In this document: positions 31,672 to 39,815 of the stretch, in pieces
Layout: the number at the start of each line of letters is the position of its first letter
How positions within the stretch are numbered: position 1 is the stretch's first letter
Source of the DNA: Pigmentiphaga humi
Lineage (GTDB): Bacteria; Pseudomonadota; Gammaproteobacteria; Burkholderiales; Burkholderiaceae_B
Length of the DNA stretch: 57,438 bases
Reading direction: 5' to 3'
NCBI RefSeq assembly: GCF_900606115.1
Contig: NZ_UWPJ01000032.1
Coordinates: 1-57,438 of the forward strand
Notes under the pieces: generated by a model
The model's input: only the letters and a program-made list of their open reading frames with translations
Databases searched by the model: none
What the model was told of the DNA's origin: nothing
Program-made: the position numbers and the translations under genes

Positions 31672-32484
31672 TCAGCCTGCATGCGCCGCCAGCCGCGCGG
31701 AGTCGCTGGACCATGCGCTCCATGACCCCGCGTACAGCGACGCCTGCACGCCCAGGTCCTGGACCGCTGCGATCCAGTAGGCGGCGGCGCCGCCCGAACC
31801 GCAGTAGGCGACCACGGGGCGCTCGTTCTCGTCCAGGAGGCCGAGGGCGCGGGCGACGGCGCGGCGGCGGTCGATGGGCAGCAGGCGGCCGTCGGCGTCC
31901 TGCCAGACCGCGGCCGGGCTGCTGAGCGCGCCCGGCAAGTGGGAGGGCGCGACGCCGTCGCCGTCATAGGCCGAGCGGGAGCGGGCGTCAAACAGGCGGT
32001 AGCCGGCCGGTTGGGCGGCGATGGCCTCGGTGTCGATGGCGGACAGCGCGGGGAGTGCTGCGGGAACCGCCGGGCCGGACTCTGCCTCGGCATCCACTTT
32101 TTCCGTCCAGGCGCGCAGGCCGCCGTCGAGGATGCGCACGCCTTCCAGGCCGGCCCAGGTCAGCACCCACCATGCCCGCGCCGCGGCGGTGCCGGTAGTG
32201 TCGTCGTAGACGACGATCTCGCGGGCCCGGTCCAGGCTCGCCTCGGCGGCCCAGCGCCGCACGGCGTCCTGCGTGGGCAGCGGCAGTTGGCCTCGTGCCG
32301 GATCGCCCGGGTCGGCGTAGTGCGTGGGAACGGCAGTCCGGACCGATCCGGGGATCAGCGTGGACGGCGCGGCCCCGGGCTCGCGGGCGACGTAGACCAC
32401 GGCCGCCTCCCCCGCCTCCAGGCGGGCGGCCAGTGCTTCGGCGGAAATGAAAGGGGAAACGGCTGCAGCGTGGACGGTACTCAT
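31672..32484 (-). CDS. Rhodanese-family sulfurtransferase (two-domain)
   Basis: A 270-aa tandem rhodanese. The first domain (residues about 10-130) contains YDDTTGTAAARAWWVLTWAG. The second carries the catalytic loop VVAYCGSGGAAAYW with Cys228. The loop CGSGGA matches the thiosulfate/3-mercaptopyruvate sulfurtransferase type. It transfers sulfane sulfur to thiol acceptors or cyanide. It is the last gene of a six-gene operon with a sulfonate-type importer and dioxygenase, suggesting that it handles sulfur released from the imported compound. Confidence 0.9.
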   Translation of the reverse strand: MSTVHAAAVSPFISAEALAARLEAGEAAVVYVAREPGAAPSTLIPGSVRTAVPTHYADPGDPARGQLPLPTQDAVRRWAAEASLDRAREIVVYDDTTGTAAARAWWVLTWAGLEGVRILDGGLRAWTEKVDAEAESGPAVPAALPALSAIDTEAIAAQPAGYRLFDARSRSAYDGDGVAPSHLPGALSSPAAVWQDADGRLLPIDRRRAVARALGLLDENERPVVAYCGSGGAAAYWIAAVQDLGVQASLYAGSWSAWSSDSARLAAHAG

Positions 32485-32501
32485 GGATGGACTCCTCGTT
32501 G

Positions 32502-33932
32502 TCAGGATGGGCGTTTGCTTTGCAGGAGGGCGCTGCCTGCCGAGGCCGGCATGGAGAGCGTCATGATCGCACTGGCCAGCGCGATCGCGGCGAGGGCCAG
32601 ATGGGCCCAGGAATAAAAGGCCGTGCCCGCGCCATCGATCGCCGCGCCGCTTTTGAGCAGGAGCGCCGCGGCGGCCACGCCGACGGCGACGGTGAGGTTC
32701 TGGACGGCCAGGAAGAAGCTGGTTGCGGCGGCCAGCCTGGGGCGCGCGACATCGGCATAGGCCAGCGTGCCGTAGGCGTTCATCTGCAGCGAGCGGGCCC
32801 AGCCGAATCCCAGCAGCAGGGCCGCGTAGAACGGCAGCAGGTCGCGGGGCGGCACCAGTCCGGCGGCCGCCAGGCACGCCGCTGCGAGCAGTCCGTGCAG
32901 GAACAGCCCTGTGCGGTATCCGGCGCGCCGCAGGATCTTGCCGCTGAAGAATTTCATGGCGAAGCCGCCCACCGCCGGGATCAGCACCACCAGCCCGGCT
33001 TCCAGGGGGCTGTAGCCGTCGCGCTGCTGCAAGGTGACGGGCAGCAGGAAGGGCACGCCGCCCACGGCGATGCGGAATACGGAACCGCCCGCCATCGCAT
33101 CGCGGAAGCTGCGCAGCTTGAGCAGGTCCAGGGCGAGCACCGGCTCGGCCGTGCGGCGCGCATGGCGAACGTAGGCGCCCAGCAGCAGCAGGCCGGCGAC
33201 GAGCGCCGCGACGGCCGGTCCGGTCTGCGCGTGGGCGTCGGCCAAGGCGATCAGGCCCCACGTCAGTCCGGCGAAGCCGAGTCCGCTGAGTGCGGTGCCG
33301 CGCAGATCGAACGCGCCATCCTTCCTGCCTCCGGTGGCCGGCAGGAAGCGCCAGACCAGCCACAGCGCCGCCAGGCAGAGCGGCCCGTTGATCCAGAATA
33401 TCCAGCGCCATCCCACGTAGGTGGTCAGCAGGCCGCCCAGAAACGGCCCGACCATGGGCGCGATCATGGCCAGCAGGATGACCAGCGCCATGGCTTCGAC
33501 GATCTCGTGCTTGGCGGCCGCGCGCAGGACGATCAGGCGGCCCACCGGCGCCATCAGCGCGCCGGCCATGCCCTGGATGAATCGCAGCGCGATCAGGAAC
33601 GTCGCATTGGGCGCCAGTCCGCAAGCGATCGAACTGGCCAGGAACAGCCAGATCGCCCCCGCGAAGACCTGCTTGTCGCCATACCGCTCCGCCAGCCTGC
33701 CGCTCAGCGGGATCAGTATGGTCAGGCCGAGCAGATAGGCGGTAATGGTCGCGCTCAGCGTCACCGCGTCGGTGTTCAGGTCGGCGGCCATCGCGGGCAG
33801 CGCCGAGGCCACGCTGGTCGCGTCGAGCTGCTCGACGAAAAAGATGGACGAGACGATCCATGCGGTGCGCCGGGTTTGCGGCGACAGGCGTTCGGACGGC
33901 GGCGCCCCGACAGCGGCGGCAGTCGGTGGCAT
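32502..33932 (-). CDS. MFS transporter, DHA2/EmrB-QacA type
   Basis: A 476-aa membrane protein with the DHA2 pattern of about 14 helices. The first-helix region is IVSSIFFVEQLDATSVASALPAMAADL, motif A is GRLAERYGDKQVF, and motif C-like GPFLGGLLTTYVGWRWIFWINGP follows. It may export a toxic intermediate, or sulfite or related anions, made by the neighbouring enzymes. The ABC ATPase stop and this ATG share one base (TGATG); GTG 33935 is an alternative start. An efflux gene inside a sulfonate-type operon is uncommon. Confidence 0.9.
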   Translation of the reverse strand: MPPTAAAVGAPPSERLSPQTRRTAWIVSSIFFVEQLDATSVASALPAMAADLNTDAVTLSATITAYLLGLTILIPLSGRLAERYGDKQVFAGAIWLFLASSIACGLAPNATFLIALRFIQGMAGALMAPVGRLIVLRAAAKHEIVEAMALVILLAMIAPMVGPFLGGLLTTYVGWRWIFWINGPLCLAALWLVWRFLPATGGRKDGAFDLRGTALSGLGFAGLTWGLIALADAHAQTGPAVAALVAGLLLLGAYVRHARRTAEPVLALDLLKLRSFRDAMAGGSVFRIAVGGVPFLLPVTLQQRDGYSPLEAGLVVLIPAVGGFAMKFFSGKILRRAGYRTGLFLHGLLAAACLAAAGLVPPRDLLPFYAALLLGFGWARSLQMNAYGTLAYADVARPRLAAATSFFLAVQNLTVAVGVAAAALLLKSGAAIDGAGTAFYSWAHLALAAIALASAIMTLSMPASAGSALLQSKRPS

Positions 33933-34711
33933 CACGCTACCTCGCGCACGGCGGCCGCGCCGGCGTCATGGATGCCCGCGATCAAACCGCGCAGCGAGTG
34001 CCTGACCGACTGCCGCTGTTCCGGCGTCTGCCATTGGACGCGCGCGAATTCGCCCGCCACGCGGCCCGGCCGGTCGAACACCAGGATGCGGTCCGCCATG
34101 GATAGCGCCTCGTCCAGCGAATGCGTGATCTGCAGCACCGTCTGTCCGTGCGCCTTGGCGATGCGCTGGAAATCGGCGCGCAGCGCGGCGGCGGTCACTT
34201 CGTCCAGCGCGCCGAACGCCTCGTCGGCAATCATGACCTCGGGACGCGTGATCAGCGCCCGGGCGAGCGCCACGCGCTGGCGCATCCCGCCCGACAGTTG
34301 CGCGGGATGCATGTGCTCGTAACCACCCAACCCGACCTTGCGCAGCAATTCGACCGCCTGCTGCTCGGTCTCGGGCGAACGCTCGCGCAGCACTTCCAGC
34401 GGCAGCAGCACGTTGTCGAGCGCGGTGCGCCACGGCAGCAGGCGATCGGTCTGGAATACGCAGCCGATGCGGCCGCGCAACTGGCCGAACGCGCGGTACG
34501 GGTCGACGTCCAGCACTCTCACCTGTCCGCGGGTCGCCTGCGCCAAGCCGAGAATGAGGTTGACGGCGGTGGACTTGCCGCACCCGGTCCGTCCGACCAC
34601 GCAGACGTGCTCGCCTGCCGCCACGGTGAAACTGAGGTCGGCGATGGCCGGCCGGCCGGCGCTCTTGGAGAAGCGTTTCTCCACGTTGAAGAATTCGATG
34701 GCGTCAGGCAT
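33932..34711 (-). CDS. ABC transporter ATPase (SsuB/TauB type)
   Basis: A 259-aa ATPase with Walker A GRTGCGKST, Q-loop CVFQTDRLLPWRTA, signature LSGGMRQRVALARAL, Walker B VMIADEAFGALDE and the switch His in QITHSLDEA. The RLLPWRT segment is typical of nitrate/sulfonate/taurine importers. Its start overlaps the permease stop by eight bases; an ATG at 34729 is also possible. It powers uptake with the permease and binding protein encoded just upstream. Confidence 0.93.
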   Translation of the reverse strand: MPDAIEFFNVEKRFSKSAGRPAIADLSFTVAAGEHVCVVGRTGCGKSTAVNLILGLAQATRGQVRVLDVDPYRAFGQLRGRIGCVFQTDRLLPWRTALDNVLLPLEVLRERSPETEQQAVELLRKVGLGGYEHMHPAQLSGGMRQRVALARALITRPEVMIADEAFGALDEVTAAALRADFQRIAKAHGQTVLQITHSLDEALSMADRILVFDRPGRVAGEFARVQWQTPEQRQSVRHSLRGLIAGIHDAGAAAVREVA

Positions 34712-35531
34712 CGCCGCGTACTCCGTCATGGCCGCGATACGACAGCAGGCGCCGCTCGAAGCCGCTCAAGACCTGGTTGCTCAGGATCACGAAAGCCACC
34801 AGCACGACCGTCCAGACGATGGTCTGGTCCATGCGGAACATCTCTTGCGAGACCCGCAATTGATGGCCGATCCCGGTGATGCCGCCCAGCAGTTCTGCCA
34901 TGATGGTGACGCGCGTGGCATTGCCGATGTTGATGCGCCACACCGTCAGCAGCGACGGCAGGACCGCCGGCCACCACAGGATGCGCGCCTTCTGCCACAA
35001 GGTCGGCCGCATGGCCTGCACCAGGTCGATCCAGTCGCGCGGAATGCCGCGCAGCGCGTCGCGCGCCTGGTAGAAGAACGCGGGCAGCGCGGAGGTAACG
35101 ACCACGAAAGCGATGCGCGTCTCGGAATCCTGGAACCACAGGATGGCGAAGAGGATCCAGCACAGCGAAGGAATCCCCTGTTTGAGTTCGACCAGCGGCA
35201 CCAGGAAGCGCTCGATGTGCACATTGCCGGCCACTGCCATGCCGAGCAGGAAGGACACCACGAACGAGACCAGCAGATAGGCCCAGATGCGGCCGTACGT
35301 CATCGCGATCGCGGTCCAGCCCTCCGGCGAGGCGAGCTGCTCGGCTCCGGTTGCGGCAATCTGCGCGAGCGAAGGGAAGAACATGGGCGTGGAATGCCGC
35401 GAGGCCCACTCCCATGCCGCCAGCATCAGGGCGATGGCGAGCGCGCCCTCCCACGGCACCGCGGGCCATTCCCGCGCGCGCCAGGACGGCCGCGGCGCCG
35501 GCGCGGCCCGTCCGCTTGCGATGCTATTCAT
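34704..35531 (-). CDS. ABC transporter permease (SsuC/TauC type)
   Basis: A 275-aa permease with about six membrane helices. The EAA loop DALRGIPRDWIDLVQAMRPTLWQKARILWWPAVLP precedes the final helices and docks the ATPase. The LVELKQGIPSLCWILFAILWFQDS region is typical of the BPD_transp_1 family for sulfonate, nitrate or thiamine-precursor import. It overlaps both neighbours by eight bases, showing tight coupling in the operon. Confidence 0.92.
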   Translation of the reverse strand: MNSIASGRAAPAPRPSWRAREWPAVPWEGALAIALMLAAWEWASRHSTPMFFPSLAQIAATGAEQLASPEGWTAIAMTYGRIWAYLLVSFVVSFLLGMAVAGNVHIERFLVPLVELKQGIPSLCWILFAILWFQDSETRIAFVVVTSALPAFFYQARDALRGIPRDWIDLVQAMRPTLWQKARILWWPAVLPSLLTVWRINIGNATRVTIMAELLGGITGIGHQLRVSQEMFRMDQTIVWTVVLVAFVILSNQVLSGFERRLLSYRGHDGVRGDA

Positions 35532-36549
35532 TGCGGCCCTCCACATCGAATGCCGATACCAGCGAATCGAGTTCCGGGTCGGTCAACGGCCGCGGCAACT
35601 GGCCGCCTTCGGGCAGCAGCTTCTGCGTCAGCAGTGCCACCGTCTTGATGTGGCGGCGCAGCGGCTCGATGCGCATCAGGTCGCGGTAGCGCTCCAGCAC
35701 GCCTTGCAGCGCGGGCGCGTCCATCTGGGCGTCCTTGGCCACGAGTTGCGCGGCCTTGGCCGGCTGCTCCCGGATGAACGCCGCCGCTTCACGATTGGCC
35801 GCATAGAATCTGCGCGCCAGATCCTGGTTGGGCTTTTGCGCGATCCAGGACGAAGCCACGCCGAGCGCGATCGAAGGCACGAAATCCGTACCCGACACCT
35901 TCTGCCACACTGCCTGGTCGAATACCGGCAGCGAATGCAAGGCACCCTTGCCCTGCGCCACGGCCGCGGCGCCTTCGGTCGGATTGACCAGCAGCGCATC
36001 GATACGGCCGAGCTGCAGTTCTGCCAACCCAGCGGCACCGCGTGCGCTGGACGATTTGATCTTGACCTTGTCAAGATCGACGCCACGAGCTTGCAGGAAC
36101 CATTTCGACAGCGCCCAGCTCCCCGTAATGGTGTCGGTCTGCACGACCTTGCCCTGCAGCTGCTTCACGTCCTTGATGGCCGGGTCGCGCACCACGATGT
36201 CGGATTCGAAATTGAAGATGTTCCAGAGCAGCGTGAAATCCGCGCCCTGCTGCTTGAAGCGGCTGACGGCGGCGATCGCCGCGCAGAAGCAGACCGGGTC
36301 CTTGCCGGTGGCGAAGTCCGTATAGGCAACGTTGGACGGCTTGGGCGTCACGACCAGCTCGAATCCATGCTTGCGGTCCAGCTCCAGCCGCTGGATCAGC
36401 GCCGGTATCCAGATGCTCTGCGAGGGCGGCGCGAATACCGTGACCGCAAGCCTGGGCAGCGGCTCGGCCGCTTGCGCCGTGGGGGCCAGCGCGATCGAGG
36501 CCAACCCGGCGATCAGGCCGGCGGCGAGTTTTCCAAACGATTTCTTCAT
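35524..36549 (-). CDS. ABC transporter substrate-binding protein (NMT1/SsuA-like)
   Basis: A 341-aa periplasmic protein with signal MKKSFGKLAAGLIAGLASIALAPTAQAAE, then LPRLAVTVFAPPSQSIWIPALI, NVAYTDFATGKDPVCFCAA and GKVVQTDTITGSWALSKWFL. The pattern matches the NMT1/SsuA-like family that binds alkyl sulfonates, thiamine precursors or aromatic sulfonates. It starts 15 bases after the dioxygenase stop. It sets the specificity of the importer; a sulfonated or sulfated aromatic would fit with the TauD-like enzyme but is not proved. Confidence 0.9.
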   Translation of the reverse strand: MKKSFGKLAAGLIAGLASIALAPTAQAAEPLPRLAVTVFAPPSQSIWIPALIQRLELDRKHGFELVVTPKPSNVAYTDFATGKDPVCFCAAIAAVSRFKQQGADFTLLWNIFNFESDIVVRDPAIKDVKQLQGKVVQTDTITGSWALSKWFLQARGVDLDKVKIKSSSARGAAGLAELQLGRIDALLVNPTEGAAAVAQGKGALHSLPVFDQAVWQKVSGTDFVPSIALGVASSWIAQKPNQDLARRFYAANREAAAFIREQPAKAAQLVAKDAQMDAPALQGVLERYRDLMRIEPLRRHIKTVALLTQKLLPEGGQLPRPLTDPELDSLVSAFDVEGRNE

Positions 36550-36563
36550 GATGTTCTTTCCGT

Positions 36564-37475
36564 TCAATCGAGCACCGCGCGGTGCAACAGGCGGTCCTGG
36601 CCGGCGTAGTTGAAAATGCCCCGGTGCTGGACGATGCGGTTGTCCCAGATCAGCGCCGCGCCGGCCTCCCACCGGTATTCGGTGCAGACTTCGGGCGCCT
36701 TGATGAATTCGAAGACGATGCCGAGCAAATGGTCGCTGACCAGCCTGGGCAGGCCGAGGATCCGCTGCGCATAGAGCTCGCAGGCGAACAGCTGCTTCGC
36801 GCCGGTTTCGGGATGGACGCGCACCAGCGGCACCTCCAGCGGCGGCGTGTCGATCCTGGCCTGCAGCAGGCGCTCCGAATCGGCATAGGACATCGACACC
36901 AGCCCCATCTGGTCGGCGTTGTGCAGAATGGTCAGCGTGTCCAGGTAGGCCGCGAACTGCGGATCGAGCAAGCGATAGGCCGCGGTGGCGTTGGAGAACA
37001 AGGTGCCGCCGCCGTGCTCCGGGGCTTTCACGGCATACAGCGCGGTGAATTTCTGCGGACGCTCGCGATACGCCTGGTCGATGTGCCAGATGTAGTTGGT
37101 GCGCGTCTTCTTGCGCGCCGAGTCGATGGAATTGGCCTCGCCGCCGACGCGGGGCGCCTGCGGATTGCCGGCGAAGCGCGGCGCGCCGAACAAGGCGGCG
37201 AAACCTTCGAACTCCTCGGCCGCGACCGATCCCGGCGCGAAGGAAAGAAAGCCGTACTCGAGCAGGGAGCGATACAGAAACGAACGAACCGCGTCCGGGG
37301 TTTCCTGCTCGAAGCGGAAGCCATGCACCACCCCGCCGACAATGGGGGAATACGCCTCGATGCGGATATCCCCGAGGCGGGCATCCTCATGCCGATAAAG
37401 CTCCGGCTCCAGGATGCGCGGTTGATGCAGCGTCGTATCCGCGGGCCGGTGCAAGGGTTTGAGCAGCGCGTTCAT
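36564..37475 (-). CDS. TauD/TfdA-family Fe(II)/2-oxoglutarate dioxygenase
   Basis: A 303-aa dioxygenase. The facial triad is visible: His131 and Asp133 in WHIDQAYRERP and His284 in IVQHRGIFNYAGQ, with the 2-oxoglutarate-binding Arg in LLHRAVLD near the C-terminus. It uses O2 and 2-oxoglutarate to hydroxylate a substrate, often releasing sulfite from a sulfonate or cleaving an ether. ATG 37475 has GGGAAG upstream. It is first in the six-gene operon, so this uptake, oxidation and sulfur-handling unit is probably switched on together. Confidence 0.88.
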   Translation of the reverse strand: MNALLKPLHRPADTTLHQPRILEPELYRHEDARLGDIRIEAYSPIVGGVVHGFRFEQETPDAVRSFLYRSLLEYGFLSFAPGSVAAEEFEGFAALFGAPRFAGNPQAPRVGGEANSIDSARKKTRTNYIWHIDQAYRERPQKFTALYAVKAPEHGGGTLFSNATAAYRLLDPQFAAYLDTLTILHNADQMGLVSMSYADSERLLQARIDTPPLEVPLVRVHPETGAKQLFACELYAQRILGLPRLVSDHLLGIVFEFIKAPEVCTEYRWEAGAALIWDNRIVQHRGIFNYAGQDRLLHRAVLD

Positions 37476-37607
37476 CGTGATTCTTCCCATCAAAGCAAGA
37501 AGAATATCGACAGGCCCGCGCGCGACGAACGAACGTTTTCGCGTTTCGTTATGCGTCTTTGCAAATGCCTTGTTTGCTAATTACCGCCCGGACGATGCCG
37601 GGCCCCG

Positions 37608-38132
37608 CTATTTGATCACCGTCAGCTTCGGACGGCCGCGGTCCGGACCGGCGGGCGGCGGGTCGGTTTCGTCGGGGCTACCGGCAGGAGCGGCCGGGGT
37701 GGTGTCGCCCGAAGGCACCGACGAAAGCTGCGGACGAATGGCGGAAGATCCGTCGGCCGCCGCCGTACCGCCGGACTCCTCGGTTGACGGCGCATCGACA
37801 TCGTTGCCCGCGACAGCCGAGGGACCGGCCTCGAAGGCCATGCCATGCCCGGTCTCGCGCGCATAGATGGCCGTGACGGCATCGATGGGCACCGAGATCT
37901 GGCGCGCCACGCCGCCGAAGCGGGCCTGGAACTCGATGAACTCGTTGCCCAGCTCCAGCTTGTGGGTGGCCAGGCGCCCGACGTTCAGCACGATCTCGCC
38001 GTTGCGGACGTGCTCGCGCGGCACCACGACGCGTTCGTCGACGGCCACGGCGATGTGGGGCGTATAGCCGTTGTCGGTGCACCACTCGTGCAGCGCGCGG
38101 ATCAGGTAAGGCTTGGTAGAGACTTCACTCAT
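37608..38132 (-). CDS. sspB: ClpXP protease specificity-enhancing factor
   Basis: A 174-aa SspB. The substrate-binding domain (STKPYLIRALHEWCTDNGYTPHIAVAVDERVVVPREHV to IDAVTAIYARETGHGMAF) covers residues 5-112. A flexible acidic, Pro/Ser-rich linker follows and ends in the ClpX-binding tail GRPKLTVIK. It tethers ssrA-tagged substrates to ClpX. It lies 87 bases downstream of sspA, as in many proteobacteria, with a hairpin between them (38155-38176). Confidence 0.95.
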   Translation of the reverse strand: MSEVSTKPYLIRALHEWCTDNGYTPHIAVAVDERVVVPREHVRNGEIVLNVGRLATHKLELGNEFIEFQARFGGVARQISVPIDAVTAIYARETGHGMAFEAGPSAVAGNDVDAPSTEESGGTAAADGSSAIRPQLSSVPSGDTTPAAPAGSPDETDPPPAGPDRGRPKLTVIK

Positions 38133-38219
38133 GGTTGCACCCCCGGCGCTGCAAGCCGCCGGCCTTGCCCGGCGGCACGGACGGACGTCGCGCCCGCCCG
38201 GTGGTTCGGACGCTCCGCA

Positions 38220-38831
38220 TCAGCGGCGCATGACCTTCTCGGAAGGCGTCAGCGCTTCGATGTAGGCCGGACGCGAGAAGATACGCTCGGCGTACTTCTG
38301 CAGCGGCGCGGCGTTCTTGGGCAGCTCGATGCCGTAGTGGTCCAGGCGCCAGAGCAGCGGCGCGATGGCCACGTCCAGCATCGAGAACTCTTCGCCCAGC
38401 ATGAACTTGTTCTTCAGGAACATGGGAGCCAGTTGCGACAGGCGGTCGCGGATCTGCTGGCGAGCCTGCTCCAGGGCCTTTTCGTCGGCACGGCTTTCGC
38501 GCGCTTCCAGCGTGCTGACGTGCACGAACAATTCCTTTTCGAAGTTGAACAGGAACAGGCGGGTGCGGGCGCGCATGACGGGGTCGGCCGGCATCAGCTG
38601 GGGATGCGGGAAGCGCTCGTCGATGTACTCGTTGATGATGTTCGACTCGTACAGCACCAGGTCGCGCTCGACCAGGATGGGCACCTGGCCGTAGGGGTTC
38701 ATGACGGCGATGTCCTCAGGCTTGTTGTAGAGGTCGACGTCGCGGATTTCGAAATCCATGCCTTTTTCGAACAGCACGAAACGGCAGCGTTGGGAGAACG
38801 GACACGTGGTTCCGGAGTAAAGCACCATCAT
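38220..38831 (-). CDS. sspA: Stringent starvation protein A
   Basis: A 203-aa GST-fold protein: MVLYSGTTCPFSQRCRFVLFEKGMDFEI opens the thioredoxin-like half, PYGQVPILVERDLVLYESNIINEYIDERFPHPQLMP is the family core, and an all-helical C-terminal half follows. SspA binds RNA polymerase and changes promoter choice in starvation and acid stress. It follows petABC and precedes sspB, a stable order in this group. The upstream terminator suggests its own promoter. Confidence 0.95.
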   Translation of the reverse strand: MMVLYSGTTCPFSQRCRFVLFEKGMDFEIRDVDLYNKPEDIAVMNPYGQVPILVERDLVLYESNIINEYIDERFPHPQLMPADPVMRARTRLFLFNFEKELFVHVSTLEARESRADEKALEQARQQIRDRLSQLAPMFLKNKFMLGEEFSMLDVAIAPLLWRLDHYGIELPKNAAPLQKYAERIFSRPAYIEALTPSEKVMRR

Positions 38832-38853
38832 GGCGAGGGGCTCCAGACAGGGA

Positions 38854-38900
38854 GTAAAAACATTAAAGGGCCAGACATCCTGGTGAAGGATGCTGGCCCC
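38854..38900 (-). terminator. Terminator after petABC
   Basis: On the minus strand GGGCCAG-C-ATCCT, a short loop, then AGGAT-GT-CTGGCCC, followed by TTTAATGTTTTT. It lies between the petC stop and the sspA start and ends the cytochrome bc1 operon. Confidence 0.88.
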
Positions 38901-38918
38901 GGAAAGGTAGTTCGAAAA

Positions 38919-39758
38919 CTACTTGACGTTCTTCCAGTACACGGCGTTCAGGCGCCAGGTGATGACCGTGAAGAAAGCCAGGAATATCAGCACCCACACC
39001 CCCAGACGCACGCGCTGCTGCTGCACGGGTTCGGCCATCCACGTCATGAACGCGACCAGGTCGGCCACGTCGCTCTCGTAGGCTGCGGCCTTGGCGGGAT
39101 CCTTGGTCGTGAAACGCGTTTCCATCGTTTCGTGGCCATGATAGCCCGTCACCGGCTCGTGCTTGACGGTTGCGACGCCGTTCACGTCGTAAGTGGTCGT
39201 GACGCGTTCCCAGCCGTGCTCGCCCTCGCTCTTGTGCATGGCGATGGTGGTGAGCTCGCGCGGGCCCTGCTGCTGCCAGAGGACGTGGGGCATGCCCACG
39301 TTCGGAAACACCAGGTTGTTCCAGCCGGTGGGCCGGGATTCGTCGCGATAGAACGTACGCAGGTAGGTGTAGAGGTAATCGGCACCCGACGGACCCGCAT
39401 TCACGGATTTCGCCCGGGCAATGACAGACAGGTCGGGGGGAGCAGCGCCGAACCATTCCTTCGCCTCTTTGGCGCTCATGGCAATGGTCATCATGTCGCC
39501 GACTTTACCGCCCGTAAACAGCAGGTTTTCCTTGATCTGTTCGTCGGTCAGGCCGATGTCCTTGAGCCGATTGTACCGCATGGACGAAGCGGCATGGCAG
39601 TTCAGACAGTAGTTGACGAACAGTTTGGCGCCGTTCTGCAGCGCCGGCAGGTCGTTGACACGCGCGGGAGCCTTCTCCAGGTGGAACCCGCCTTCCGCGG
39701 CATGGGCTCCCGCCGTGCAGGCCAGCATAAAAATCAATACACCGAGCAGCTTCTTCAT
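38919..39758 (-). CDS. petC: Cytochrome c1 of the bc1 complex
   Basis: A 279-aa protein with a cleavable signal (MKKLLGVLIFMLACTAGAHAAE), haem-binding CLNCH at residues 51-55, and a single C-terminal anchor (RLGVWVLIFLAFFTVITWRLNAVYW). The axial Met is probably in the GKVGDMMTIAMS region. It takes electrons from the Rieske protein and passes them to soluble or oxidase-linked cytochrome c in the periplasm. It is the third gene of the petABC operon. Confidence 0.95.
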   Translation of the reverse strand: MKKLLGVLIFMLACTAGAHAAEGGFHLEKAPARVNDLPALQNGAKLFVNYCLNCHAASSMRYNRLKDIGLTDEQIKENLLFTGGKVGDMMTIAMSAKEAKEWFGAAPPDLSVIARAKSVNAGPSGADYLYTYLRTFYRDESRPTGWNNLVFPNVGMPHVLWQQQGPRELTTIAMHKSEGEHGWERVTTTYDVNGVATVKHEPVTGYHGHETMETRFTTKDPAKAAAYESDVADLVAFMTWMAEPVQQQRVRLGVWVLIFLAFFTVITWRLNAVYWKNVK

Positions 39759-39815
39759 CTTGGTATCCGTTAAGTCTGTCGGGCCGGCGCCAGGCGCCGG
39801 CTTCCTGGGGCATCC

